Position numbers and translations under genes: made by a program | Source: Mycolicibacterium aubagnense | GTDB taxonomy: Bacteria > Actinomycetota > Actinomycetes > Mycobacteriales > Mycobacteriaceae | Length of the DNA: 64,000 nt | Reading direction: 5' to 3' | Assembly (NCBI RefSeq): GCF_010730955.1 | Contig: NZ_AP022577.1 | Coordinates: 4,464,001-4,528,000, forward strand | The notes under the pieces: model-generated | The model's database searches: none | Told to the model about the DNA's origin: nothing | Seen by the model: the letters and a program-made list of their open reading frames with translations, nothing else | Part shown: in pieces, positions 52,925 through 61,145 of the stretch | Numbering within the stretch: position 1 is the first letter of the stretch | How the letters are laid out: every line of letters starts with the position of its first letter

Positions 52925-52930
52925 TACATT
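52925..52930 (+). promoter_or_regulatory. Predicted -10 box TACATT for leaderless DUF1801 gene
   Basis: TACATT is followed by 7 nt and the GTG at 52938. Confidence 0.5.
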
Positions 52931-52937
52931 GACGGCT

Positions 52938-53279
52938 GTGAGTGGGGATTGGCGGAGCGATCGAGTCGATGAGCTCCGGTCATTGATCAAACAAGCCGAA
53001 CCCGATGTCGTCGAGGAGTCCAAGTGGCGCAAGCCGTCGAACCCTGACGGCGTGCCGACGTTTTCACTGGACGGCCTCATCTGCACGGTGGAGATGTACA
53101 AGGACAAGGTCAAGACGACCTTCGCCAAGGGCGCGTCCTTGAACGACCCAAATCATTTGTTCAACGCGAGTCTCGACGCGGGAGTCCGGCGTGCCATCGA
53201 TCTGCGCGAAGGCGACGAACTGGACGCCGACGCGTTCAAAGCGTTGATTCACGAGGCAGTGAGAGCCAACCGCAATTAG
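52938..53279 (+). CDS. DUF1801-family protein
   Basis: 113 residues from GTG 52938. RVDELRSLIKQAEPDVVEESKW, then ICTVEMYKDKVKTTFAKGA and HLFNASLDAGVRRAIDLREG follow the small soluble DUF1801 (YdhG-like) fold related to the frataxin-like superfamily. No enzymatic role is assigned. It follows ychF by 58 nt and probably has its own leaderless promoter. Confidence 0.75.
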   Translation: MSGDWRSDRVDELRSLIKQAEPDVVEESKWRKPSNPDGVPTFSLDGLICTVEMYKDKVKTTFAKGASLNDPNHLFNASLDAGVRRAIDLREGDELDADAFKALIHEAVRANRN

Positions 53280-53346
53280 CGCGCTGGGGCGATTGTTCCC
53301 GGGGCCCGACGTCGTCTGCCGGCGACGCCTTGCCCGCGGCGATGGC

Positions 53347-53757
53347 TCAGTTGATGATCTCGCCGCGGTTGTCGGCGTGAATCGCGGCCAGCCGGTCTCG
53401 CCACGTCTGGAGAGCCTCGGGTGTCAGTCGCGTCCAATCGGTGACCTCGCGGACGATCCGCAGTGGCTCGGTGCTGCGATAGGACCGGGTGGGGTTGCCG
53501 GGGAACTTCTTGTCGGTGACGTTGGGATCGTTCTCGAACTCGCCGGTCGGTTCCACCTCGTAGACCCGGGGCGCCCCGTCGCCGGCGGCGAGTTCAGCGG
53601 CCAGCCCTGCGCCGTCGCGCAAGGCGGTGAAGTAGATGTGGTTCATCACGATTTCGGGCCGGTAGTTGGACCGGAAACCGGCGGTGAGATGGTTTCCGAC
53701 CTGAAGTTCGGCCTTGGTGCCGTGAAAGAAGGGCCCGTCGTCCAAAGGCTCTGCCAT
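53347..53757 (-). CDS. arr: Rifampin ADP-ribosyltransferase
   Basis: 136 residues, near the 143 of M. smegmatis Arr. It transfers ADP-ribose from NAD to rifamycins and inactivates them. HGTKAELQVGNHL, the Asn-His motif NHIYFTA, ELAAGDG and DPNVTDKKFPGNPTRSYRS are the conserved Arr blocks. The shorter N-terminus begins MAEPLDDGPFFHGTKAEL. It lies between two genes unlike the M. tuberculosis order. Rifamycin resistance of the host strain is expected to be partly due to it. Confidence 0.95.
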   Translation of the reverse strand: MAEPLDDGPFFHGTKAELQVGNHLTAGFRSNYRPEIVMNHIYFTALRDGAGLAAELAAGDGAPRVYEVEPTGEFENDPNVTDKKFPGNPTRSYRSTEPLRIVREVTDWTRLTPEALQTWRDRLAAIHADNRGEIIN

Positions 53758-53826
53758 GCCGACAGGCTACAAACTGCGGCGTCATGCCGGCATGCGGTGG
53801 AGGTTCGCGCCAACCTCTGGCGAGTC

Positions 53827-55191
53827 TCAGTCGGCGAGTGCCAGGACTTCGTCGAAGCCCGCGACCAGGCAGTCGCGGAACTCGTCGAAATCCGGGATCG
53901 CTCCGGTGTCCACGTCGATGCCCAATGAGCAGGTATCGACGTAGGTCAGCAGCGTGACGTTGACGGCAGCACCGATTGTCGGCCCGAACGCGTACTGCGC
54001 CCGCACTTTCGCGCCGCCCAGATACACCGGTACCGGAATGCCGGGTACGTCGCTGGCGAGGAAGTCGACGTGGCGCAGGATCGACCCGATGTACCAGCGC
54101 GGCATCAGGTTGAGGACGCCCGCGATCAGTTGGGTGTAGGGGAGCGACTTCTCATGACGCACTTGTTGTGTGCGTTTGTTGATCGCGCTGATTCGCTCCG
54201 CGGGATCGGCTACTCCCACCGGCACGTCGAACCGCATCAGGGTGATCCGGTTGCCGCCCATGGGGTCGTCCTTTGTTCGCAGGCTCACCGGCATGGTCAG
54301 ATGCAGATCGCCGACGTTGACACCGTGCTTGTTGTGGTAGTGGCGCAGTCCGCCGGCAATCCCGGCAACGAATGCGTCATTGAGTGCGCCGCCACCGCGA
54401 TGGGCGGCCTCGTGTAACCGCGGTCTCGACACTTCCAACACCCCGAGGCGCCGGACGAGCGAGCGCTTCGTCATCAGTGGGGAACCGGTTCGGTTCACCG
54501 GTCGCACGGTGCGATACACCGACGCCACCATCTCGGTCGTCTCCGATGCTGTCTGGAGCGGACGGCGAATGCTGTTCAGCGCCAACGATGGTCCCGCCCG
54601 CAGCGCACCGCGGACGGCCGCGGACAACAGTCCCACGTCGTAGCCGATCGACGCCCGATAGCCCGGCAAGAGGTGTCGGCCCGGGATGTGGGGCTCGACA
54701 ACCTCTTCACCGATCAGCCGCGGCTCCTCGCTGAGGTCGAACAGCGTCATCGCGATCTGCACGCCGCCCAAGCCGTCTGTCAACGAGTGGTGGAACTTGC
54801 ACACCACCGCCGCACCGTTGTCGGCCAGGCCGTCGATGAACGTGACCTCCCACATCGGACGGGCGTGGTCGAACTCGTCCATGGCCGCGCGCCGCGCCAT
54901 TTCCAAGACGACGTCGAGACTTCCCGGCTCAGGCGCGGATACCCGGGAGATGTGGAAGTCGAGGTCGAAGTCGCGGCAATGCACCCACCGCGGCGGTGCT
55001 GGCGGCACCGACTCGACCAGCCGTTTGCGCAACATCGGTAGCTTCGTGGCGATCAGCTGGAATCGCGAGCGCACGACGCCCCAGTCCGGTGCGTGCTCCA
55101 ACAAGATCACCGTCACGACCGTCGATCGCAAGCGAGGATCGCTCTCCATCGCCCAGGTGAATGCGTCGCTGGCGCTCATGAATTCAGGCAT
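53827..55191 (-). CDS. Wax ester synthase/diacylglycerol acyltransferase (WS/DGAT)
   Basis: 454 residues from ATG 55191, selected because GTGGAGG lies 5 nt upstream. The frame is open to 55332 but has no family character there. The active-site HHxxxDG motif is complete (HHSLTDG, His134-His135 to Asp139). LPMLRKRLVESVPPAPPRWV and the PLF-like segment belong to the N-terminal half; a C-terminal acyltransferase domain ends IPDFDEFRDCLVAGFDEV. It makes triacylglycerol or wax esters stored in lipid droplets. Confidence 0.93.
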   Translation of the reverse strand: MPEFMSASDAFTWAMESDPRLRSTVVTVILLEHAPDWGVVRSRFQLIATKLPMLRKRLVESVPPAPPRWVHCRDFDLDFHISRVSAPEPGSLDVVLEMARRAAMDEFDHARPMWEVTFIDGLADNGAAVVCKFHHSLTDGLGGVQIAMTLFDLSEEPRLIGEEVVEPHIPGRHLLPGYRASIGYDVGLLSAAVRGALRAGPSLALNSIRRPLQTASETTEMVASVYRTVRPVNRTGSPLMTKRSLVRRLGVLEVSRPRLHEAAHRGGGALNDAFVAGIAGGLRHYHNKHGVNVGDLHLTMPVSLRTKDDPMGGNRITLMRFDVPVGVADPAERISAINKRTQQVRHEKSLPYTQLIAGVLNLMPRWYIGSILRHVDFLASDVPGIPVPVYLGGAKVRAQYAFGPTIGAAVNVTLLTYVDTCSLGIDVDTGAIPDFDEFRDCLVAGFDEVLALAD

Positions 55192-55411
55192 CGTGGCCTC
55201 CACCACGAAGCTACGGCGCCAGCGATCCACGCCACAATGCCATCGGCGCCGGCGGTGACTTTGTCCCCTAGCAGTGAGGTCCATCGCCAGAGAGATGTCC
55301 ATGTCCGGCGGAGTTCCGCTTCGAGTCGTCACTGGTTCAGCGCTGGTGACCGAGCTGACCTTGCCACCCGTCCGCGCGTGTGAGAACTTCGTAACAGAGC
55401 CTTAACGGAGG

Positions 55412-55461
55412 CTCCCGGACGATGGGTGCCGTACCCGGTGTGCGACAAGACGGCCCGGGAG
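55412..55461 (+). ncRNA. Guanidine-III riboswitch (ykkC-III) controlling sugE
   Basis: CCGGACGA, then GTGCCGTACCCGGTG and GACAAGACGGC follow the ykkC-III consensus order, with CCGG at 55415-55418 pairing to CCGG at 55435-55438 and GCCGT (55428-55432) to ACGGC (55450-55454) as a pseudoknot. An alternative helix CTCCCGG (55412-55418) with CCGGGAG (55455-55461) would cover the ribosome site GGGAGA. Guanidinium binding should favour the first fold and free translation (ON switch). The switch ends 7 nt before the ATG. Confidence 0.88.
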
Positions 55462-55468
55462 AAACGTC

Positions 55469-55783
55469 ATGGCGTGGGTAGTTCTTGTCATTTCCGGTGT
55501 CCTCGAAGCGGTGTGGGCAACAGCGATGGGCAAGTCCGAAGGGTTCACCAGACTGTCGCCGAGCATTGTGTTCGCCGTTGCGATTGTTGCCAGCATGGCC
55601 GGGCTGGCGTACGCCATGCGCGAGCTTCCGGTCGGCACCGCCTACGCGGTCTGGGTGGGTATCGGCGCCGTGCTCACCGTCGTCTACGCGATGGCGACCG
55701 GCGACGAGCCGACGTCACTGCTGAAGGTGGTTTTCCTGGTGACGATCGTCGGCGGCGTGGTGGGGCTCAAGCTCGTGCACTGA
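55469..55783 (+). CDS. sugE: SugE/Gdx-type small multidrug-resistance guanidinium exporter
   Basis: 104 residues, four membrane helices, with the catalytic Glu in SGVLEAVWATAMGKSEGF (residue near 13) conserved in SMR dual-topology exporters. The ELPVGTAYAVWVGIGAVLTV segment matches the SugE/Gdx subgroup, which exports guanidinium with protons. The guanidine-III riboswitch immediately upstream supports this over a drug-specific EmrE. Confidence 0.93.
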   Translation: MAWVVLVISGVLEAVWATAMGKSEGFTRLSPSIVFAVAIVASMAGLAYAMRELPVGTAYAVWVGIGAVLTVVYAMATGDEPTSLLKVVFLVTIVGGVVGLKLVH

Positions 55784-55799
55784 AAACCGCTCGACGGGA

Positions 55800-56246
55800 T
55801 CATGTAGGCCGCAGGGACTTGATCGTCTTCATCGGGAACCGCGACGAGACGCGATGGATGCCGGGGATGGACAGCACCTTGCTCGTCAAGAACTGCTCGT
55901 AGGCCGCGAGGTCCGCGACCGCGACACGGCAGAGATAGTCCGGCGACCCGAACAGTCGATGGAGTTCGAGGACTTGGGGATACGCAGCCATCGTGTCTTC
56001 GAAGGACTCGATGCTCTTCATGTCGAAGTCCGTGATCTCGATGTCGAGGAGCACCTCGAAGCTCTGATGGGCGGCGGCGGGTGAGATCTGCGCCTGGTAG
56101 CCGACAATGACGCCGTCGGCTTCGAGTCGCTGCACCCGGCGCAGGCATGGCCCCGGCGTGAGCCCGACCCGTTCGGCCAGCGCGACGTTCGCGATCCGGC
56201 CGTCCTCGCGTAGGACGTCGATTATTGCTGAATCAAGTCGGTCCAT
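55800..56246 (-). CDS. Lrp/AsnC-family regulator
   Basis: 148 residues from ATG 56246. Winged-HTH N-terminus (DRLDSAIIDVLREDGRIANV and AERVGLTPGPCLRRVQRLEA) and a RAM ligand-binding domain (FEVLLDIEITDFD onwards, then LFGSPDYLCRVAVADLAAY). It is divergent from azlC, which fits a sensor of branched-chain or other amino acids controlling the AzlCD exporter. The sugE stop is 17 nt away on the opposite strand. Confidence 0.9.
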   Translation of the reverse strand: MDRLDSAIIDVLREDGRIANVALAERVGLTPGPCLRRVQRLEADGVIVGYQAQISPAAAHQSFEVLLDIEITDFDMKSIESFEDTMAAYPQVLELHRLFGSPDYLCRVAVADLAAYEQFLTSKVLSIPGIHRVSSRFPMKTIKSLRPT

Positions 56247-56326
56247 AACCAATTATTGCCCGATACCGACCGGCCTAGCATTAAGTGGCAACCATATTCT
56301 GCGCTCAACTTGGGATCATTGTTGTC

Positions 56327-57025
56327 ATGGCTACTCTGGCACCGACATCGCGAAGGGCGGAGGTTGCCGCTGGTGTGCGGGCGTCGCTGGCCGCCGGCCT
56401 GGGTATGTATCCGATCGGCCTCGCCTTCGGCTTGTTGGTGATCCAGGCGGGTTTGCCCTGGTGGGTCGCGCCGGCGCTGTCCATCGCGTGTTTCGCCGGC
56501 TCGTTGGAGCTACTGCTGATCGGCATGATCGCCGCCGCGACGCCGTTGGCCACCATCGCGCTGACCGCGTTCCTGGTGAACTTTCGCCACGTCTTCTACG
56601 CGTTCACCTTCCCGCTGCACGTGGTGCGGAACCGATTCGCGCGTGCCTATTCGGTCTACACGCTGGTCGACGAGGCGTACGCGGTGACGGCCGCCAACCC
56701 GCGCGGCTGGACGTCGTGGCGCCTGGTCTCGATGCAGGCCGCGTTCCAGTTCTATTGGGTAGGTGGCGGTTTGACGGGAGTCTTGGTCGGCTCCCTGCTG
56801 CCCGCGCGTATCGAAGGGCTCGAGTTCGCGTTGTGCGCACTGTTCGTCACGTTGACGCTCGACGCGTGCCGATCCCGCGACGGCGTGCCGTCACTCCTGC
56901 TCGCCGCCCTCAGCTTCTCGATCGCGATGGTGGTTGCGCCGCACGCGGCGTTGTTCGTCGGGTTGCTGCTGTTCATCGCGACGCTCGTTGCGCGCTATCT
57001 GGTGGTGCGGGGACGCGATGCTTGA
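56327..57025 (+). CDS. azlC: AzlC-type branched-chain amino acid exporter large subunit
   Basis: 232 residues from ATG 56327 (GTG 56285 is also in frame). Six-helix AzlC fold: AAGLGMYPIGLAFGLLVIQA, FAGSLELLLIGMIAAATPL and the NFRHVFYAFTFPLH motif. With AzlD it exports branched-chain amino acids or analogues. It overlaps azlD by 8 nt. The Lrp-type gene upstream is divergent over an 80-nt AT-rich gap. Confidence 0.92.
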   Translation: MATLAPTSRRAEVAAGVRASLAAGLGMYPIGLAFGLLVIQAGLPWWVAPALSIACFAGSLELLLIGMIAAATPLATIALTAFLVNFRHVFYAFTFPLHVVRNRFARAYSVYTLVDEAYAVTAANPRGWTSWRLVSMQAAFQFYWVGGGLTGVLVGSLLPARIEGLEFALCALFVTLTLDACRSRDGVPSLLLAALSFSIAMVVAPHAALFVGLLLFIATLVARYLVVRGRDA

Positions 57026-57341
57026 CCTGAAGTACCTGGCGGCCGTGCTGGCGACCGTCTTCGTCATCAATCTGGCCCTGCGTGCGGTGCCGTTCGCGAT
57101 CCTTCAGCCACTGCGAAAGTCCCGTTTCGTCAACATCATGGCCACGTGGATGCCGGTTGGCATCGTGGTGATTCTCGCGGCGAGCACCTTCCGCTCGGTC
57201 GCGGGCGACGGCAGCCGCTTGGCATACGCAGCGTTCGCGGTGGCGCTCACCGTGGGCGTCCACCTGCTCGGCGGGCGGCGGACTCTCCTCAGTGTCGGAG
57301 CCGGAACCCTGGCCTACGTGTTGCTCGTGAACGCGCTCTGA
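57018..57341 (+). CDS. azlD: AzlD-type exporter small subunit
   Basis: 107 residues from ATG 57018, overlapping the azlC stop by 8 nt. Four helices with the family YLAAVLATVFVINLALRAVP start and LRKSRFVNIMATWMPVGIVV in the middle. AzlC and AzlD form one transporter, so the overlap ensures coupled synthesis. Confidence 0.9.
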   Translation: MLDLKYLAAVLATVFVINLALRAVPFAILQPLRKSRFVNIMATWMPVGIVVILAASTFRSVAGDGSRLAYAAFAVALTVGVHLLGGRRTLLSVGAGTLAYVLLVNAL

Positions 57342-57423
57342 CGACAGCCGATTTGTCGATCCCGCGCTCGTCGCGGCGCGGGGCCCGGCGAGGTTGTCGG
57401 TGCCTGCCGATAACGTGCCGGCC

Positions 57424-57822
57424 ATGAAGCTTGTCTCCACCCGCATCATCACCGCCGACGTGCCGAGCCTGGTCGGTTTCTACGAACTGGTCACCGGCGC
57501 CGAGGCGGTCTGGGCCAACGAACTGTTCGCGGAAATCCCTACGCCGGTAGGCACTTTGGCCATCGGCAGCGACAAAACCGTCCCGTTGTTCGGGGCGGGC
57601 TCCGCGGAGCCGGCGGCGAACCGAAGTGCCATCATCGAGTTCATCGTGACCGACGTGGATGCTGAATACGAACGGCTGCGCGGCCGGCTCGACGAGGTCG
57701 TCACCGAGCCGACCACGATGCCCTGGGGAAACCGCGCGCTGATGTTCCGTGATCCCGACGGCAACCTGGTCAACCTCTTCACTCCGGTGAGTGATGAAGC
57801 CAGAGTGAAATTCGGGGTGTAG
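57424..57822 (+). CDS. VOC-family (glyoxalase/dioxygenase-like) protein
   Basis: 132 residues from ATG 57424. Vicinal-oxygen-chelate fold with paired beta-alpha-beta-beta-beta modules: TRIITADVPSLVGFYELVTG, then IIEFIVTDVDAEYERLRGR and RALMFRDPDGNLVNLFTP. The last motif carries the usual Glu/metal-ligand region, but full ligand conservation is not clear. Substrate unknown. It is 82 nt after azlD and convergent with a lipoprotein gene. Confidence 0.85.
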   Translation: MKLVSTRIITADVPSLVGFYELVTGAEAVWANELFAEIPTPVGTLAIGSDKTVPLFGAGSAEPAANRSAIIEFIVTDVDAEYERLRGRLDEVVTEPTTMPWGNRALMFRDPDGNLVNLFTPVSDEARVKFGV

Positions 57823-57857
57823 CTGCCGGGTCGCCGCATGGGCCGTTCGTGGCAGCG

Positions 57858-58460
57858 TCAGTCGACGGAACTGATGCTCGCGTTGCAGATCGGCAGGTCG
57901 ATGCCCAGCGGGTGCGACGTGAAATCGTTGGGCGGGGTGACCACCAGCTGACCCCATCGGGCGCACGTGTTGCCCGTGGCCGTGTCCACCGCGGACGTCG
58001 ACACGTCAGCGGTGGCCACGTCGCCGGGTTGCAGGGTCAGCCGATGTGCCGCGTTGGCCGGCCGTCGTGGCACGTTGATCAGGACGCCGCCGGCCGGTGT
58101 CACCAGGTCCGCGCCGGGGTAACCGACCATGGTGCAACCGCGTGATGAGGTGTTGCGGAACGACACCACGACCCGGCGCTGAGTATTGGCCGTTTGCAGC
58201 GGCCCGTTCGTGACTTCGAGGTCATTGTCCTTGCAGGGCCCGAGTTCTGGTGCTGCCGCGGGTGTTTGGCCGGCCGGTACCGTCACCGTTCCGGTTATGG
58301 GGGGCGCGACCGACGTCGCCGTGACAGGAGATGCGCTGGTCGTCTGAGGAGCGGTCACGGTCACCGTCGATGCTGCCGGCGCCGAGTGCTGAGTCGAGCA
58401 GCCCGCGGCGAGCGCGGCCGTCAGCGCGCACAGTGACCACGCCGGCACCTTCATGAGCAT
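57858..58460 (-). CDS. DUF4232 lipoprotein
   Basis: 200 residues. Signal peptide with lipobox LAAGC (Cys near residue 21), then a Thr/Pro/Ala-rich spacer to 70, and a DUF4232 beta domain with CKDNDLEVTNGPLQTANTQR, SFRNTSSRGCTMVGYPGADL and a Cys-containing GNTCARWG. Exported to the outer face of the inner membrane. Function unknown. ATG 58460 or 58454 are both possible starts. Confidence 0.85.
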   Translation of the reverse strand: MLMKVPAWSLCALTAALAAGCSTQHSAPAASTVTVTAPQTTSASPVTATSVAPPITGTVTVPAGQTPAAAPELGPCKDNDLEVTNGPLQTANTQRRVVVSFRNTSSRGCTMVGYPGADLVTPAGGVLINVPRRPANAAHRLTLQPGDVATADVSTSAVDTATGNTCARWGQLVVTPPNDFTSHPLGIDLPICNASISSVD

Positions 58461-58524
58461 TCCTTCGTCGTCCCCGCCAGATGGTGCGTTCAGTATCCGA
58501 CGAACGCACCCCGCGGCGGGGTGA

Positions 58525-59103
58525 TTACGCGATCCCGAGCGCCGCAGCGGTCAGGTGCCAGAGCCGTTCGGCAGCGAGATCCGGGTCCGGGCGCGGCGTC
58601 GCCCTGAGTTGCTGGGCGATGCTGTGCCGCAGGCCGCCGATGACGAACGCGCCGGCGCTGGCGGGGTCGATGTCGCCGGGCAGCTGGCCGAGTTCTTGGC
58701 CGTGGCGGATGTTGCCGGCCGCAGCCTCGCTCATGGTCTGGAGATGGACTGCTTCGAGTTCGGCGAGTTCCGGGTCCAGCGTGGCGCGGCCGAGCAGGAT
58801 GGGCGCCAGCTCATCGTCGAAGTGATAGACGACGAAACGCCGGGTGCGCTCGCGTTCGCGGACGCCCCAGTCGGCGTCGGCGGGCAGGTGTGCGTCGGCG
58901 ATCGCGGTGCGCAGCCCGTGGTAGAACTCGTCGTACACCGCCGCGAGCAGCCCGCTTTTGGAACCGAAATGGTGATAGAGGGCGCCGGTGCTCAGCTGCG
59001 CCCGGCGGGTGAGCGCGCTCAGTTCGAGCACCCCGTTGCCGCGCACCAACTCGTGGCGGGCCGCGGTCAGAAGTTGTTGACGTCCGATCGGTGCTCGTGC
59101 CAT
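58525..59103 (-). CDS. TetR-family repressor
   Basis: 192 residues from ATG 59103 (59115 is an alternative). HTH: RQQLLTAARHELV, LSALTRRAQLSTGALYHHFG and SKSGLLAAVYDEF. The C-terminal domain is helical and poorly conserved. A palindrome AAACATAAC...GTTATGTTT lies over its start region, between it and the divergent phytanoyl-CoA dioxygenase gene, so it probably represses both. Confidence 0.9.
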   Translation of the reverse strand: MARAPIGRQQLLTAARHELVRGNGVLELSALTRRAQLSTGALYHHFGSKSGLLAAVYDEFYHGLRTAIADAHLPADADWGVRERERTRRFVVYHFDDELAPILLGRATLDPELAELEAVHLQTMSEAAAGNIRHGQELGQLPGDIDPASAGAFVIGGLRHSIAQQLRATPRPDPDLAAERLWHLTAAALGIA

Positions 59104-59109
59104 AGTCCA

Positions 59110-59135
59110 AAACATAACAGAACTCAGTTATGTTT
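59110..59135. promoter_or_regulatory. TetR-type operator palindrome
   Basis: AAACATAAC (59110-59118) and GTTATGTTT (59127-59135) are perfect 9-bp arms with 8 nt between. It lies immediately upstream of the TetR start and 16 nt before the divergent dioxygenase ATG. Confidence 0.7.
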
Positions 59136-59150
59136 CGGTGGGAGTGGGCA

Positions 59151-59984
59151 ATGAGCGCTGAAGTGTCATCGCTGGCGGACTTGAGCGGCGATCTGGCCGG
59201 TACGTATCGCCGCACCGCGAGCAGCGGCGCGGCCGTCGACCCCGCGATCGTGGATGCCGACCTCGCCGCGTTGGCGCGCGACGGCTACGTGATCCTGCCG
59301 GACCTGCTGAGCGGCGCGCAGCTCGACGAGATCCGGGAAGCCGTCGCTCCGTTGTTGAACCTGCACGGCCGCAACGGATTTGAGGGTCGTCTCACCCAGC
59401 GGATCTACAGCGTGCTCAACAAGACCGCGGCGTGCGACGTCATCGCCGACCATCCGCGGGTGCTGGCGCTGCTGGACCGGATGTTCCTGCCGAACTACCT
59501 GCTATCGATGCTCCAGGTGATCAACATCCTGCCGGGCGAACAGGCGCAGATGCTGCACACCGACGACGGTTTCTACCCGTTGCCGCGGCCACGCGCTGCG
59601 CTGGGCGCGGCGACCATCTGGGCCATCGACGATTTCACCGCCGACAACGGTGCCACCGACGTCGTCCCCGGTAGCCACCGCTGGGGCGACCAGCTGCCCG
59701 GCGCCGCGGCGCGGAAACCCGTTGTGATGTCGGCAGGTTCGTGCGTGTTCTTCCCGGGCACGCTGTGGCACGGCGGCGGCGCGAACCGGACTCAGCACCC
59801 GCGCCTGGCCGTCACTGCCCAGTATTGCGAGCCGTGGCTTCGGCCGCAGGAGGCGTTCACCCTGTCGATGACCAAGGACACCGTGCGCCGGGTATCGGAA
59901 GACATCCGGCGGATGCTCGGCTACAGCATCCACCCGCCCTTCATCGGGCAAGTCGACGGCATGCATCCCAAGCGGCTGCTTTAG
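59151..59984 (+). CDS. Phytanoyl-CoA dioxygenase-family protein
   Basis: 277 residues from ATG 59151 with GGGAG upstream. Fe(II)/2-oxoglutarate oxygenase: metal motif HTDDGF (His and Asp near residue 140) and the distal His in WHGGGANRT, with Arg-containing substrate-side region WAIDDFTADNGATDVVPG. Substrate unknown; such enzymes hydroxylate lipids or small molecules. It is controlled with the adjacent TetR gene by one palindrome. Confidence 0.88.
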   Translation: MSAEVSSLADLSGDLAGTYRRTASSGAAVDPAIVDADLAALARDGYVILPDLLSGAQLDEIREAVAPLLNLHGRNGFEGRLTQRIYSVLNKTAACDVIADHPRVLALLDRMFLPNYLLSMLQVINILPGEQAQMLHTDDGFYPLPRPRAALGAATIWAIDDFTADNGATDVVPGSHRWGDQLPGAAARKPVVMSAGSCVFFPGTLWHGGGANRTQHPRLAVTAQYCEPWLRPQEAFTLSMTKDTVRRVSEDIRRMLGYSIHPPFIGQVDGMHPKRLL

Positions 59985-60000
59985 CGGCGTGCTCCAGCGT

Positions 60001-60043
60001 GAGCTTGTGTGCGCAGTATCAGCCGAATCTCGAACACAAGCTC
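60001..60043. terminator. 10-bp hairpin after the dioxygenase gene
   Basis: GAGCTTGTGT (60001-60010) pairs exactly with 60034-60043 over a 23-nt loop, 17 nt after the stop and 13 nt before the convergent small-protein stop. Confidence 0.6.
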
Positions 60044-60055
60044 TGTTCGACGGAA

Positions 60056-60283
60056 TCAGTACGGCACGTCGGTGGCGCCGGCGGTCGTGTCCTTCTCGTC
60101 GTGATTCGACTCGTGGAAGCCGAAGCTGCCCGGACCGGGACCCTGCCCTGGAGCCTCGAATTCGTCGCCGCCGTAGGGCACATCGGGGTCCGGCTGGGCG
60201 CCGGCCAGCGGGGCCAGGCTGACCGCCCCGCCGATCGCGGCTGCGGCAATCCATGCTGCAACGAGCGCGCTTTTCATTCGCAT
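60056..60283 (-). CDS. Small secreted protein of unknown function
   Basis: 75 residues from ATG 60283, with AGGAGG 5 nt upstream (strong ribosome site); the frame is open to 60343. The signal peptide (ALVAAWIAAAAIGGAVSLAP) ends with GAQ-like cleavage near residue 27, leaving an acidic Gly/Asp-rich tail (PDPDVPYGGDEFEAPGQGPG). No family recognised. Confidence 0.75.
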   Translation of the reverse strand: MRMKSALVAAWIAAAAIGGAVSLAPLAGAQPDPDVPYGGDEFEAPGQGPGPGSFGFHESNHDEKDTTAGATDVPY

Positions 60284-60394
60284 GACGCCTCCTGTGGGCT
60301 TACCCGTAACCGGGAATTTGTCCACGAATGCTAGTCGCGACACGACTCAATTGACGCCGATTGAAATTATTCGCCGGGTTTCCGTACCCGCAGG

Positions 60395-61087
60395 TCAGGC
60401 GAGGACTTCGATCTCGTTGCCCAGTTGATATCCCGGCGTCAACGACAACGAATCGCCACTCCAGAACGACCCCGGATCGAAGTAGTTCTCGCGCTTCTCG
60501 GTGACCAGCAGTCCCATCTCCTCATAGGTGATGGCCACCGTCTCCGCGCAGTACGCGGTCTCGAGCCCGGCTGACCGTCGGCGGTTCTTGGCCCGCTCGG
60601 CGGTTTCGCGAACCTTGCGATGTACCAACGGAATTCCGCGCGTGTAGTCGCTGACCACCGGCGCCCGCCCGCGGAACCAACGCCCCGTCAACCGCATCGT
60701 GGTGGGAAACGCGGTGCCGTCCATGCGCGCCACCACCTTCAATGCCAGGTCTTCCTGCTCGCGGGTGGCATCCGGCGTCAGCTGGCGCAGCCAGCACCGC
60801 TGCCCGTACACGTACACCCATCGTTCGACAGCGGCGCGCAGGTCGTTGAGTTGCACGCCGCGGTGGTGGCTGCCGCTCCACAGGCATTCCAGTTTGTCGC
60901 CGAGTTCGGCGTGCCAGATCAGCGGCGGCAGGTCGTCGATGGCGACCGTCATCCCGACGTGGTTCACGGGAGCGTTGGTGAGCGCCTGGATGGCGCGGTC
61001 GGGCTTGGACGCCCCACGGAACAACCAGATGTCGCCGGTCCGGGTCTCGGCCAGCGCCCGCTCCAATGTCACCGCGTTACCAGTCAT
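60395..61087 (-). CDS. Permuted papain-like (YiiX/NlpC-P60 type) putative amidase
   Basis: 230 residues. GDIWLFRGASKPDRAIQALT followed by VNHVGMTVAIDD carries the catalytic His, and AYCAETVAITYEEMGL later carries the Cys: the order His before Cys marks a permuted NlpC/P60 fold. Proteins of this type cleave peptide or amide bonds in wall-related substrates or lipids. There is no signal peptide, so it may act in the cytosol. Substrate unknown. Confidence 0.7.
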   Translation of the reverse strand: MTGNAVTLERALAETRTGDIWLFRGASKPDRAIQALTNAPVNHVGMTVAIDDLPPLIWHAELGDKLECLWSGSHHRGVQLNDLRAAVERWVYVYGQRCWLRQLTPDATREQEDLALKVVARMDGTAFPTTMRLTGRWFRGRAPVVSDYTRGIPLVHRKVRETAERAKNRRRSAGLETAYCAETVAITYEEMGLLVTEKRENYFDPGSFWSGDSLSLTPGYQLGNEIEVLA

Positions 61088-61145
61088 CTGGGCAGCTTAA
61101 ACAGTCCCCGTCGCTTCGCCCGCCCTGGAAAGGCAGAATCGGCGC

